Source of the DNA: Nocardioides sp. Soil797
Lineage (GTDB): Bacteria > Actinomycetota > Actinomycetes > Propionibacteriales > Nocardioidaceae
Length of the DNA: 64,000 nucleotides
Direction of reading: 5' to 3'
Assembly: GCA_001429555.1 (NCBI GenBank)
Contig: LMSR01000011.1
Coordinates: 373,462-437,461 of the forward strand
Under the pieces are notes generated by a model, which was not told the origin of the DNA, ran no database searches, and saw only the letters and a program-made list of their open reading frames with translations. Made by a program: the position numbers and the translations under genes. Positions within the stretch are counted from its first letter, which is position 1, and every line of letters begins with the position of its first letter. This document shows, piece after piece, positions 41,389 through 50,081 of this stretch.

Positions 41389-42839
41389 CCGACGTCCTCG
41401 CCCGTCTCCGCGCCATGCAGGCCGGCGACCTGCCGGTGCACGGCGGACGCACTCTCGCCTATGTCTATGACTCGGGGCTTCCCGAGGCCGACGAGGTGGG
41501 GCGGTCTGCTGTTGCGGCGTACGCCGGCTCCAACGGGCTCGACCCGACTGCGTTCCCGTCATTGCTCACGATGGAGAACGACCTCGTCGGCTTCGCCTGC
41601 GAGATGGTCGACGCACCCACAACCGCGGTCGGCACGGTGACCTCCGGAGGCACAGAGTCGGTGCTGCTCGCGGTGCAGGCCGCGCGCGACGCGAACCCGT
41701 CGATCGAACGACCTCGGATGGTGTTGCCATCGACCGCACATGCCGCATTCCACAAGGCCTCTCACTATTTCGGCGTCGAGACCGTGGTGGTTCCGGTGAC
41801 GTCCGATTTCCGCGCAGACGTGGCCGCGATGACGGCTGCGATCGACGACCGGACGGTGCTCGTCGTGGCCAGCGCCCCGTCGTACGCCCATGGGGTGGTG
41901 GACCCGGTCACCGAGCTTGCGGCCGCCGCCGACGCACGGGGGGTGCGCTGCCACGTCGACGCCTGCATCGGCGGCTGGGTCCTCCCCTACGCCGCTCGAC
42001 TGGGGCGCGAGGTGACCCCGTGGACGTTCGCGGTGGAGGGGGTCACGAGCATCTCCGTCGACCTGCACAAGTACGCCTACACACCCAAGGGCACCTCCAT
42101 CCTGTTGCACCGCAACCCGGCCCTTCGCAAGCCGCAGTTCTTCGCCTCGGCGGACTGGCCCGGCTACACGATGCTCAACGCGACGATGCAGTCGACGAAG
42201 TCGGGCGGCCCGCTCGCGGCAGCATGGGCGGTGGTGCAGACGATAGGCGACGACGGCTACCAGTCCTTGGCGCGTGACGTCTTCGAGGCGGTCGATCGGC
42301 TGGTGCTCGGCATCGAAGCGATCCCGGAACTGCGTGTCGTCGTACGCCCGGACTCGACGCTGATCGCCCTGGCCACCTCGAGTGCGTGCGATCCGTTCAC
42401 GATCTGCGACGAGATGGCTGCCGCCGGTTGGTACGTCCAACCCCAGATGGCGTACGCCGACTCACCGGCGACGATCCACCTCTCGGTCTCCGCCGCCACG
42501 CTGGCCCACGTCGACGACTTCCTGGCCGCGTTGGCCGCAGCCGTCTCGGCTGCCGTCGAGGTCGGTCCCGTCGTGGTCGACGAGGAGGTGGTCGCGTTCA
42601 TCGCCGCCCTCGATCCGGCCGACCTGACTGACGAGGACTTCGACGGCCTGCTCGCCGCCTCCGGCCTGGTCAGCGAGGTCGAGGACACAGCGGATTCCGG
42701 CTCTGGCGGTCTGGCCCTACCGGAGCGGATGGCCCAGGTGAACGCGATGCTCGACGTGGCCGCCCCCGAGATGCGCGAGGCCCTGCTCGTCGCCTTCCTC
42801 GACCGCCTCTCCCGCCCCGCGCGAACTGGCAATCATTGA
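41385..42839 (+). CDS. PLP-dependent decarboxylase/lyase (group II, sphingosine-phosphate-lyase-like)
   Basis: A 484-residue fold-type I PLP enzyme. TSGGTESVLLAVQAAR binds the phosphate, HVDACIGGWVLPYA holds the Asp-like cofactor contact, and SVDLHKYAYTPKGTS carries the PLP Lys. The order and loops resemble sphingosine-1-phosphate lyase-like and group II decarboxylases. About 90 C-terminal residues form an extra Asp/Glu-rich segment. The final residues ARTGNH and the stop codon come from the first unit of a family A repeat array. It is co-translated with the MFS gene. Confidence 0.82.
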   Translation: MTDVLARLRAMQAGDLPVHGGRTLAYVYDSGLPEADEVGRSAVAAYAGSNGLDPTAFPSLLTMENDLVGFACEMVDAPTTAVGTVTSGGTESVLLAVQAARDANPSIERPRMVLPSTAHAAFHKASHYFGVETVVVPVTSDFRADVAAMTAAIDDRTVLVVASAPSYAHGVVDPVTELAAAADARGVRCHVDACIGGWVLPYAARLGREVTPWTFAVEGVTSISVDLHKYAYTPKGTSILLHRNPALRKPQFFASADWPGYTMLNATMQSTKSGGPLAAAWAVVQTIGDDGYQSLARDVFEAVDRLVLGIEAIPELRVVVRPDSTLIALATSSACDPFTICDEMAAAGWYVQPQMAYADSPATIHLSVSAATLAHVDDFLAALAAAVSAAVEVGPVVVDEEVVAFIAALDPADLTDEDFDGLLAASGLVSEVEDTADSGSGGLALPERMAQVNAMLDVAAPEMREALLVAFLDRLSRPARTGNH

Positions 42840-42883
42840 TGCGCGAACTTGCAATTGTTGTTGGCCGAACTGGCAATTCTTGA
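42819..42883 (+). repeat. Repeat family A, locus 5 (three units)
   Basis: Three tandem forward units. The first encodes the last five residues and stop of the decarboxylase gene; the last ends three bases before the ung stop codon on the other strand. Confidence 0.88.
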
Positions 42884-42885
42884 GG

Positions 42886-43572
42886 TCAACCCACGGCCCA
42901 GTCGACGGGCTGCCCGCCCTGCTCCTCGAGCAGGCGGTTCACCCGGCTGAACGGTCGCGAGCCGAAGAAGCCACGATGCGCGGACAGCGGCGACGGATGC
43001 GTCGACTCCACCCAAGGAACGGCCCCCAGCATCGGCTTGAGCGACTGGGCATCGCGGCCCCACAGGATCGCGGCGAGCGGGCCGCCCCGGCGTACCAGCG
43101 CCTGGATCGCGCACTCGGTGACCGGCTCCCACCCGCGGCCGCGGTGCGAGGCGGCCTCGCCGGGGCGCACCGTGAGCACGCGGTTCAACAGCATCACGCC
43201 CTGGTCTGCCCAGGTGGTCAGGTCGCCGTGCGGCGCGCGCTCGAGTCCGAGGTCGGTCTCCAGCTCCTGGTAGATGTTGGCCAGGCTGCGCGGGATCGGT
43301 CGTACGTCGGGGGCCACCGCGAAGCTCAACCCGATCGGATGGCCAGGCGTCGGGTAGGGATCCTGACCGACGATCAGCACGCGTACGTCGGCCAGGGGTC
43401 GCTGGAACGCTCGCAGCACGTGGTCACCGTGCGGCAGGTAGGGCCGGCCGGCCGCCAGCTCGTCGCGCAGGAACCTGCCCATCGTGGCGATCTGCTCGTC
43501 GACCGGAGCCAGCGCGTCGGCCCAGTCCTCGGCCACCAGGCCCTTCTCGACCAATCCTCGCAAGGCACTCAC
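42886..43572 (-). CDS. ung: Uracil-DNA glycosylase (family 1)
   Basis: A 228-residue DNA repair enzyme. The catalytic [16 protein letters not shown] (water-activating Asp) and the DNA-intercalation loop [14 protein letters not shown] are intact, as is [16 protein letters not shown]. It removes uracil from DNA in base-excision repair. The GTG at 43572 gives [11 protein letters not shown]. Repeat B copy 2 lies directly upstream of it. Confidence 0.95.
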   Translation of the reverse strand: MSALRGLVEKGLVAEDWADALAPVDEQIATMGRFLRDELAAGRPYLPHGDHVLRAFQRPLADVRVLIVGQDPYPTPGHPIGLSFAVAPDVRPIPRSLANIYQELETDLGLERAPHGDLTTWADQGVMLLNRVLTVRPGEAASHRGRGWEPVTECAIQALVRRGGPLAAILWGRDAQSLKPMLGAVPWVESTHPSPLSAHRGFFGSRPFSRVNRLLEEQGGQPVDWAVG

Positions 43573-43586
43573 CCGTCGACCCTAAC

Positions 43587-43643
43587 CGGATACTCCCTGA
43601 CGTTCCGGTCCGCAGTCGCGGATACTCCCTGACGTTCCGGTCC
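43587..43643 (+). repeat. Repeat family B, copy 2 (two forward units)
   Basis: Two forward units of GGATACTCCCTGACGTTCCGG with the same flank, 32 bases apart, between the divergent ung and dioxygenase genes. There is no reverse unit here, so no cruciform forms. Confidence 0.85.
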
Positions 43644-43669
43644 CAAGTTTCCGGCCCAGGGTGGAATAA

Positions 43670-43685
43670 AGTTAAAGCTTCAACT
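43670..43685. promoter_or_regulatory. Palindromic operator before the dioxygenase gene
   Basis: AGTTAAAGCTTCAACT is a 16-base palindrome with one mismatched pair, 11 bases before the dioxygenase ATG. The AT-rich sequence stands out from its surroundings. It looks like a MarR/TetR-type operator; no such regulator is adjacent. Confidence 0.55.
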
Positions 43686-43696
43686 ATTGTGAGGGC

Positions 43697-44473
43697 ATGG
43701 ACACAACGACAATGCCGGCCCTCTATATCGGCCACGGAGCCCCGCCCCTGCTCGACGACCCGGTCTGGTCGGGCCAACTTGCCGCCTGGGCGAAGGATCT
43801 CCCCCGCCCCAAGGTGATCCTGATCGTCAGCGCCCACTGGGAATCCGCACCGGTGAGCCTGACTGCGTCGGGCGCTCCCCTCGTCTACGACTTCGGCGGA
43901 TTCGCGCCGAAGTACTACCAGATGACCTACCAGACTCCCGATGCGTCGGCGCTCGCCAAGCGCGTGGCCGCGATGATGCCCGACAACGAGCCGGTCCACC
44001 AGCACCGCAGCCGCGGGCTCGACCACGGCGCCTGGGTGCCGCTGAAGATCATGTACCCGAACGCCGACATCCCGGTGCTGCAGATGTCGCTGCCCACGGA
44101 GGACCCGTACAAGCTGCTCAAGCTCGGCGAGCGTCTGCGCCCACTCCGGGACGAAGGGGTCCTCATCATCGGCTCCGGCTTCCTCACCCACGGCCTCCCC
44201 TTCCTCAAGGACTGGAGCATTGACGCTGCTGCCCCGGGTTGGTCCAAGGACTTCGACCTGTGGGCCGGCGAGGCGTTGCAGCGTGGCGACATCGACGAGT
44301 TGGCGGCGTACAGGTCGAAGGCCCCGGGCATGCCCTACGCGCACCCGACAGTGGAGCACTACATTCCGCTCTTCATCACCCTCGGCGCTGCGCGCAAGGC
44401 CGACGACCCGGGCGAGCAGAAGATCGACGGCTACTGGATGGGTCTGGCCAAGCGCTCGCTCCAGGTCGCCTGA
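43697..44473 (+). CDS. Class III extradiol ring-cleavage dioxygenase (LigB/DODA type)
   Basis: A 258-residue enzyme. The metal-binding His residues are expected in YIGHGAPPLL, IVSAHWES and HQHRSRGLDHGAWVPL, and the later MPYAHPTVEHYIPLF is a conserved block. These enzymes cleave catechol-type rings or DOPA; bacterial homologues such as YgiD are often induced by quinones or phenols. The ATG at 43697 is used; a second Met is six codons later. It overlaps no other gene and is monocistronic. Confidence 0.86.
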   Translation: MDTTTMPALYIGHGAPPLLDDPVWSGQLAAWAKDLPRPKVILIVSAHWESAPVSLTASGAPLVYDFGGFAPKYYQMTYQTPDASALAKRVAAMMPDNEPVHQHRSRGLDHGAWVPLKIMYPNADIPVLQMSLPTEDPYKLLKLGERLRPLRDEGVLIIGSGFLTHGLPFLKDWSIDAAAPGWSKDFDLWAGEALQRGDIDELAAYRSKAPGMPYAHPTVEHYIPLFITLGAARKADDPGEQKIDGYWMGLAKRSLQVA

Positions 44474-44488
44474 CCAACGGGCGTACGG

Positions 44489-44576
44489 CGTCAAGAATCG
44501 CAGGCTCGGCCGTCAAGAACTGCCGGTTCGCGCAACAACAAACGCCGGTTCGCGCAACAAGGATCGACGGTTCGTC
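44489..44576 (-). repeat. Repeat family A, locus 6 (four units)
   Basis: Four tandem units on the minus strand between the ends of the dioxygenase (+) and aldehyde dehydrogenase (-) genes. The array begins at the aldehyde dehydrogenase stop codon (TGA followed by CGAACCGTCGATCC) and runs in that gene's direction. Confidence 0.85.
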
Positions 44577-46128
44577 AGCGGATGTTGAGCTTGCGCATCA
44601 CCCGGAGGCCGGTGATCTGCTGCTTCACGTTGTCCTCGAAGGACGCGCCCTCGGGGGCACCCATCACCTGCTTCCTCAGGATCCCGACGTTCTGGCAGTC
44701 GGTGTACTTCAGCAGCCCCTGGTCTCCGTGACGGCCACCGACGCCGGACTGCTTCACGCCCCCCGACGGCGTCCCCTTCGAGGCGTACGCTGTGGCCAGG
44801 ATGTCGTTGATGTTGACGTTGCCTGAGTGGATCCGACGCCCGACGCGGATCGCATTGTCGATGTCGCCGCCCCACACCGAGGCGTTGAGCCCGTAGTCGG
44901 TGTCGTTGGCGAGCGCGACCGCCTCGTCCTCACTGGAGTAGCGGTGCAGCGCCACCACCGGCCCGAAGGTCTCACCGACGCCGGCCAGCATGTCCTTGGT
45001 GACGCCCTCGAGGATCGTCGGGGCGAAGAATGCCGGGCCCACCTCGGGAAGCGCGCGCCCACCGACGAGCACCGTGGCCCCCTTGGCCACCGCGTCCTCG
45101 ACGTGCGAGGCGACGCGATCCTTCTGTTCCACCGAGACCAGCGAACCGACCTCTGGCTCGAAGTCGTACGACGCCCCGACCCGCAGGTTCTTCGTGGCCT
45201 CCACGAACCGGCTGCGGAACTCGTCATAGATCGAGTCGTGGATGTACATCCGCTCGATGTGCATGCAGATCTGACCGGTGTTGCCGAACGCACCGAACAG
45301 CGCCGCCTTGACGGTCTCGTCCAGGTTGGCGTCGGGCAACACGATCATCGGGTTCTTGCCGCCCAGCTCGAGGCACGCCCCGATCAGGTTGCGCCCGGCC
45401 CGCTCGCCGATCACCCGACCGGTCGCGGTCGAGCCGGTGAACATGACGTAGTTGGCGTTGTCGATAAGCGTGGGGCCGACGTCGGGACCTTCGCCGCAGA
45501 CGACCTGGAACAGTCCCTTGGGCAGGCCGGCCCGCTCGAGCAACTCCACGCCGTACAAGGGCGAGAGGGCCGTCTTGTTGTCCGGCTTGACCACGACACC
45601 GTTGCCGGCGATCAACGCCGGGATGGCATCAGAGATGCCGGTCGCGAACGGGAAGTTCCACGGCGCGATGATGCCGACGACGCCCTTGGGCTGGCGGATC
45701 TCGAGCGAGGAGGAGACCACCGGCACCGGACCGGCGTGCTTCTTCGGCGCGAGGAGTCGCGCTGCGCGCTTGATGTAGTAGCCGGCCACCATCGGGATGT
45801 CGAGGGTCTCCTCGAAGGCCATCCGTCGCGCCTTGCCACTCTCGACCTGGATCAGGTCGACGATCGTCTCGTTCTCCGAGAGCACCAGGGAGTGGAACTT
45901 CTTGAAGACCTTGAGCCGCTTCTTCAGCGGCCACTGCGACCACTCCTCCTGCGCCCGGCGCGAGGCCGCGAACGCCGCCGAGATGTCGGCCGGCGTCGAC
46001 TGGGGGAGCTCGACCAGCACCTCGCCGGAGTAGACCTCGGTCAGCTTCCAGCTGCCGCCCGCCGTGGACGGCACCCGCGAGACCAGGCGGTTGAGGAACG
46101 AGTCGGTGACGGAGTCGGGTCGCAACAT
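44575..46128 (-). CDS. NAD(P)-dependent aldehyde dehydrogenase (succinate-semialdehyde type)
   Basis: A 517-residue ALDH. GIIAPWNFPFATGI binds NAD(P), MFTGSTATGRVIGERAG is the Rossmann turn, LELGGKNPMIV has the general-base Glu and GNTGQICMHIERMYI has the catalytic Cys. The overall sequence resembles succinate-semialdehyde dehydrogenases used by actinobacteria (GabD2-like). It starts 5 bases after the GMC oxidoreductase stop, so alcohol made to aldehyde by that enzyme can be oxidised to acid here. Confidence 0.88.
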   Translation of the reverse strand: MLRPDSVTDSFLNRLVSRVPSTAGGSWKLTEVYSGEVLVELPQSTPADISAAFAASRRAQEEWSQWPLKKRLKVFKKFHSLVLSENETIVDLIQVESGKARRMAFEETLDIPMVAGYYIKRAARLLAPKKHAGPVPVVSSSLEIRQPKGVVGIIAPWNFPFATGISDAIPALIAGNGVVVKPDNKTALSPLYGVELLERAGLPKGLFQVVCGEGPDVGPTLIDNANYVMFTGSTATGRVIGERAGRNLIGACLELGGKNPMIVLPDANLDETVKAALFGAFGNTGQICMHIERMYIHDSIYDEFRSRFVEATKNLRVGASYDFEPEVGSLVSVEQKDRVASHVEDAVAKGATVLVGGRALPEVGPAFFAPTILEGVTKDMLAGVGETFGPVVALHRYSSEDEAVALANDTDYGLNASVWGGDIDNAIRVGRRIHSGNVNINDILATAYASKGTPSGGVKQSGVGGRHGDQGLLKYTDCQNVGILRKQVMGAPEGASFEDNVKQQITGLRVMRKLNIR

Positions 46129-46132
46129 GTCG

Positions 46133-47758
46133 TCAGGCCCCTTGCAGGATCAGCTCGGCGGCCTTCTCGCCGATCATGATGGATGGCGCATTCGTGTTGC
46201 CGCGGATGATCGTCGGCATGATCGAGGCATCGGCCACGCGCAGTCCCTCGATGCCGAGCACCCGGAGCTCGGGATCGACCACGGCCCGGTCGTCGACGCC
46301 CATCCGGCACGACCCGACCGGGTGGTAGACGGTGGTCGCTCGGTTCAGCACCTCGTCGACCAGCTTCTGGCCGGAGTACGACGGCCCGGGCTCGTACTCG
46401 CCCTTCACGTGGGCCGCGATCGAGGCATGGCCCATGATCTCGCGAATCATCTCGAGGCCTTCGACGAGCACCTTCAGGTCATCGGGCTCGGCGAGGAACT
46501 GGGGGTCGATGATCGGGGCAGCAGTCGGGTCGGCACTGGCCAGGCGAACGGTGCCGCGCGACTTCGGCTGGATCAACGTGGAGAACGCGCTCCACGACGT
46601 ACGTTGGTCGGGCTTCATCCGCACCGGCGCGTCCTGGTTGGGCGCCGGGTAGGACCACGGCAGCGCGAGCAACTGCATGTCGGGCAGTCCGTCGGTGGCC
46701 AGTGACGTGTTCACGAAGGCGCCGGACTCGAAGACGGAGTGCGCCATGAAGGTCTTGCCGGGCTTGAGCCGGTCCTTGACGATGCCCTTGCCGAAGTAGA
46801 AGGCGTTGCCCTTGTGGGGTGAGTTCGTGACGTGCCAGGTGGTCGGCACGAAGAGGTGGTCGTGGAGGTTGTCGCCGACAGGCAGGTCGGCGTGCACCTG
46901 GATGCCGAGACCGGCGAGGTGCTCGGCCGGTCCGATCCCGGAGAGCTGCAGGATCTGCGGGGACCCGAAGGCCCCGGCCGACACGATGACCTCCTTGGTC
47001 GCCTTGATCACGCGGCGGGAGGACCCTTCGATCACCTCGACACCGGTGGCGCGACCCGCCTCGACGACCACACGGGCCACCGTCGCACCGGTCTGCACCG
47101 ACAGCTCGGGCGAGGTGTTGCTGCTGATGTAGGCGCGCGAGGTGGAGTAGCGGACGCCGTCACGGGTCGACTCCTGGATGATGTGCATCCCGGACTGCTC
47201 GGCACCGTTGTAGTCGGGCGTGCTGGAGACGCCCAGCGCGGCCTCCCCTGCCTGCACGAACGACTTGGCGGCGTCGGTGATGTCGTGGTTCTCGATGACC
47301 TGGACCGGGCCGCCGGCGCCGCGGTAGTCGTCCGCGCCGCCCTCCCAGTTCTCCATCTTCTTGTAGGTCTCGAGGACGTCGTCATAGCCCCAGCCCTTGT
47401 TGCCCTCATCGGCCCACGAGTCGAAGTCGGCGCGGTTGCCGCGCACGAAGATCATGCCGTTGACAGAGCTGGAGCCACCCATCAGCTTGCCGCGGGTGGC
47501 GGGGATCTTCCGGTTGTTCAGATGCGGCTGCGGGGCGTTGTAGTAACCCCAGTCGAACTTGGCCTTCAGCTTCGGCTCGGCGTGGATCATCGTGATCATG
47601 CCGGGCTTGCGGAACATCATCGACTTGTCGGCCCCTCCCGCCTCGAGGAGTACGACGCTGTGTCCGGCGTCGGCCAACCGTCCGGCGACCGCGCAGCCGG
47701 CGCTGCCGGCACCCACGACGACGTACTCGGCTTCGTTGACTGTGTTCGGCTTCGCCAT
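46133..47758 (-). CDS. GMC-family FAD-dependent alcohol oxidoreductase
   Basis: A 541-residue flavoprotein, choline-dehydrogenase-like. The FAD Rossmann motif VVVGAGSAGCAVAGRLA is near the N terminus, GKLMGGSSSVNGMIFVRG is GMC signature 1, GAFGSPQILQLSGIGP is signature 2, and HPVGSCRMG has the catalytic His. It probably oxidises a primary alcohol to an aldehyde. It is co-transcribed with the downstream ALDH. A KstR-like box lies 56 bases upstream. It is not obviously MftG, the mycofactocin-linked GMC protein. Confidence 0.87.
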   Translation of the reverse strand: MAKPNTVNEAEYVVVGAGSAGCAVAGRLADAGHSVVLLEAGGADKSMMFRKPGMITMIHAEPKLKAKFDWGYYNAPQPHLNNRKIPATRGKLMGGSSSVNGMIFVRGNRADFDSWADEGNKGWGYDDVLETYKKMENWEGGADDYRGAGGPVQVIENHDITDAAKSFVQAGEAALGVSSTPDYNGAEQSGMHIIQESTRDGVRYSTSRAYISSNTSPELSVQTGATVARVVVEAGRATGVEVIEGSSRRVIKATKEVIVSAGAFGSPQILQLSGIGPAEHLAGLGIQVHADLPVGDNLHDHLFVPTTWHVTNSPHKGNAFYFGKGIVKDRLKPGKTFMAHSVFESGAFVNTSLATDGLPDMQLLALPWSYPAPNQDAPVRMKPDQRTSWSAFSTLIQPKSRGTVRLASADPTAAPIIDPQFLAEPDDLKVLVEGLEMIREIMGHASIAAHVKGEYEPGPSYSGQKLVDEVLNRATTVYHPVGSCRMGVDDRAVVDPELRVLGIEGLRVADASIMPTIIRGNTNAPSIMIGEKAAELILQGA

Positions 47759-47813
47759 CGGTTCCCTGCCCTCAGTGACTGGATCTGCGTGGTCCACCAC
47801 CACGTACTGCGAC

Positions 47814-47827
47814 TGTAACAAGTTCTA
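47814..47827 (-). promoter_or_regulatory. KstR-like operator before the GMC/ALDH pair
   Basis: TGTAACAAGTTCTA fits the KstR consensus TnnAACnnGTTnnA at every fixed position. It is 56 bases before the GMC start, where a repressor could block transcription. It shares AACAAGTTCTA exactly with the site before fadD. Confidence 0.62.
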
Positions 47828-47881
47828 GTTTGTGCCGGAAGGGGTTTCCATACCTTCAGTACGCCGACTCCGCGACCCACA

Positions 47882-47960
47882 CCCGACGGTGGTCGACGAG
47901 GTTGTGCAGCAACCGCGCCCGACGGTGGTGGTGGAGGTTGCCCAGCAACCGTCTCGAAAC
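47882..47960 (-). repeat. Repeat family D, copy 2 (tandem pair)
   Basis: Two imperfect 35-base direct repeats (CCCGACGGTGG...GCAACC type) at 47882-47916 and 47918-47952, each with a small GGTTG/CAACC hairpin, followed by GTCTCGAAACCACC. Read on the minus strand this is the GGTTTCGAGACGG...CACCG element known to recur in actinobacterial genomes. It lies upstream of the pyridoxal kinase gene. Confidence 0.75.
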
Positions 47961-47989
47961 CACCACCCGGGCAGTGACACACTTACCCG

Positions 47990-48841
47990 GTGAAGGTTCT
48001 CTCCATCCAGTCATCGGTTGCCTACGGCCACGTCGGCAACTCCACCGCGGTCTTCCCGCTCCAGCGCCTCGGTCACGAGGTGTGGCCCGTGTTCACGGTG
48101 CACTTCTCCAACCACACGGGATACGGCGCGTGGCGCGGGCCGATGCTGGCCGCCGACGACGTGCGCGACGTGATCACCGGCATCGAGGAACGTGGTGTCC
48201 TCGACCAGGTCGACGTGGTGCTCTCCGGCTACCAGGGCGGCGAGGAGATCGGCGACGTCATCCTCGACGCAGTGGCACGGGTGAAGCAGGCGAACCCCGC
48301 CGCGACCTACACCTGCGACCCGGTGATGGGCAACGCCAAGAGCGGCTGCTTCGTGAACCCGGCCATCCCCCCGCTGCTGCGCGACCGGGTCGTGCCGGCG
48401 GCCGACCTGATCACGCCGAACCAGTTCGAGCTCGGCTTCCTCACCGACACCACGCCGGCCACCCTCGAGGAGACGCTGGCGTCCGCCGACCTGGCCCGCG
48501 CCATGGGGCCGTCGAGCGTGCTGGTCACCAGCGTCGAGCAGCCATCCGCGCCCGAAGAGACCATCGAGATGCTCGCGGTCACCGACGACGGTGCCTGGCT
48601 CGTCCGGACGCCTCGCCTGCCGATCAAGGCCAACGGTTCCGGCGACCTCACCGCCGCACTCTTCACCGCCCACCTGCGTACGACGAACGACCCGGCCTTC
48701 GCGCTCGGGGCGACGGCGACCGCGGTGCTCGGGGTTCTGCAGACCACGATCGACTCCGGTGAACGTGAGCTCCAGATCGTGGCCGGCCAGGACGCGGTCG
48801 CGCGGGCCACCTCCGACTTCGAGGTCCGCCAGGTTCGCTGA
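47990..48841 (+). CDS. pdxY: Pyridoxal kinase
   Basis: A 283-residue PfkB-like kinase. VLSIQSSVAYGHVGNSTAVFPLQ is the pyridoxal-binding start, VLSGYQGGEEIG and CDPVMGNAKSGCF are conserved, ITPNQFELGFLT is the ATP-site block, and IKANGSGDLTAALF holds the catalytic Asp; the glycine-rich loop has Asn in place of the usual Gly. It phosphorylates pyridoxal to PLP. The GTG at 47990 has GGTG-type weak upstream pairing. It serves the PLP enzymes of the cell, including those in this window. Confidence 0.9.
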   Translation: MKVLSIQSSVAYGHVGNSTAVFPLQRLGHEVWPVFTVHFSNHTGYGAWRGPMLAADDVRDVITGIEERGVLDQVDVVLSGYQGGEEIGDVILDAVARVKQANPAATYTCDPVMGNAKSGCFVNPAIPPLLRDRVVPAADLITPNQFELGFLTDTTPATLEETLASADLARAMGPSSVLVTSVEQPSAPEETIEMLAVTDDGAWLVRTPRLPIKANGSGDLTAALFTAHLRTTNDPAFALGATATAVLGVLQTTIDSGERELQIVAGQDAVARATSDFEVRQVR

Positions 48842-48865
48842 GCTCGCGAGCTCGATGACCGTCTC

Positions 48866-49444
48866 TCAGGCAGTCCAGCGCGGGTCGCGACCGGTCATGG
48901 CGACCAGTTGCTCCATGGCGGTCGCGCCCTCGGCAGCAGCGACCTCGGGCCCGAAGATCTCGCCGCGCATCGCCTCGGTGCCCGGCCCGCTGAACATCTC
49001 GACGAAGGCACGCGCGGCAGCCACGCTCTCGTCACCGGGCTCGAACTCCTGACCGCTGGCGCGGGCGATGTCCCACCCGTGCACGACCACCTCGTTGGTG
49101 GCCACCAGCGCCGTCGTCGCGCCGTCCATCTCCACGCCACCCGCGGCGGTCGTCCCCTCCCAGGCAGCGGGGTCGCGCCAGGCAGTCGCCAACTCCTCCA
49201 GCCGCCGGGGGATGCGGGTTCGCCAGTCCTGCGCCAACCGGGAGGCGTCTCCCGGGGGCGGTGGCCCCTCACCGGACGACTCCTTCCGCGCGGCCACGGT
49301 GAAGGCGAGCGCGAGACCGTCGACGTGGTCGAGCAGGTCTCCGAGGGCGTACGCCGAACACGGCGTCGGCGCCGCGAGCTGGCTGTCGTCGATGTGCTTG
49401 ACGAGGGTGGCGAGTGCTGCAGTTGCCGAGCCGAGATCGTGCAT
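48866..49444 (-). CDS. TIGR03086-family protein (DinB/mycothiol-isomerase-like)
   Basis: A 192-residue helical protein. TPCSAYALGDLLDHVDGLA near the N terminus matches the metal-binding block of the mycothiol-dependent maleylpyruvate isomerase N-like family, with His at DHVDG; NEVVVHGWDIARASGQ carries the third His. Such proteins bind a divalent metal and may act as thiol-dependent transferases. AGGAGGA before the ATG at 49444 fixes the start. Specific substrate unknown. Confidence 0.8.
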   Translation of the reverse strand: MHDLGSATAALATLVKHIDDSQLAAPTPCSAYALGDLLDHVDGLALAFTVAARKESSGEGPPPPGDASRLAQDWRTRIPRRLEELATAWRDPAAWEGTTAAGGVEMDGATTALVATNEVVVHGWDIARASGQEFEPGDESVAAARAFVEMFSGPGTEAMRGEIFGPEVAAAEGATAMEQLVAMTGRDPRWTA

Positions 49445-49508
49445 GAGTCCTCCTGGGGGTCGTCAGGTCTGACCTGACCGCTCCCCGGAATTCATCGCAC
49501 CTGGTGAC

Positions 49509-50081
49509 TCACTCCTCGATCGAGCGCACCACGCGGGCCGGGTTGCCGACGGCGACCACGTTGGCCGGCAGGTCCTTCACCACGACCGAGCCGGCACCCA
49601 CAACGGTGTTCTCGCCGATCGTGACGCCCGGGCAGACGATCGCGCCTCCACCGAGCCACACGTTGTCGCCGATGGTGATCGGTTGCGCCGCCTCCCACTT
49701 GTCGCGCCGCGGGCCGGGCTCGACGGGGTGCGTGGGCGTGAGCAACTGGACGTTCGGTCCGATCTGCACGTCGTCACCGATCCTGATCTCGGCGACGTCG
49801 AGGGCGACAAGTCCGAAGTTCGCAAACGTGCGCGCACCGATGGTGATCTGCGAGCCGTAGTCGACGTACAGCGGCGGGCGGAGCACGGTCTCCTCGCCGA
49901 TCCCACCGAGCAGCTGCTCCAGGATCGTGCGCTGCAAGGGCTCCTGGCGCGAGGTGGTCGCGTTGAACGCCGCCATCAGGTCCCGAGCCCGGTGGCTCTC
50001 CTCCGCCAGCTCCGGGTCGTCCGCGATGTAGAGGTCTCCGGCCATCATCCGCTCCCGCATCGTGCGGGTGTCGTCGCTCAT
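49509..50081 (-). CDS. Maltose/galactoside O-acetyltransferase family protein
   Basis: A 190-residue left-handed beta-helix acetyltransferase. The Maa N-terminal region is TMRERMMAGDLYIADDPEL, hexapeptide repeats run from about residue 75 to 175, and the catalytic His is in LLTPTHPVEPGPR. ITIGDNVWLGGGAIVCPGVTIG is the classic signature. It acetylates sugar hydroxyls using acetyl-CoA. The ATG at 50081 overlaps the stop of the PH-like gene by 4 bases, although the two functions seem unrelated. Confidence 0.9.
   Translation of the reverse strand: MSDDTRTMRERMMAGDLYIADDPELAEESHRARDLMAAFNATTSRQEPLQRTILEQLLGGIGEETVLRPPLYVDYGSQITIGARTFANFGLVALDVAEIRIGDDVQIGPNVQLLTPTHPVEPGPRRDKWEAAQPITIGDNVWLGGGAIVCPGVTIGENTVVGAGSVVVKDLPANVVAVGNPARVVRSIEE

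Noticed and set aside
46133-47758. MftG, the mycofactocin GMC oxidoreductase
   Set aside because: It is 39 kb from the mycofactocin genes, paired with an ALDH, and reads more like choline or alkyl alcohol dehydrogenase.
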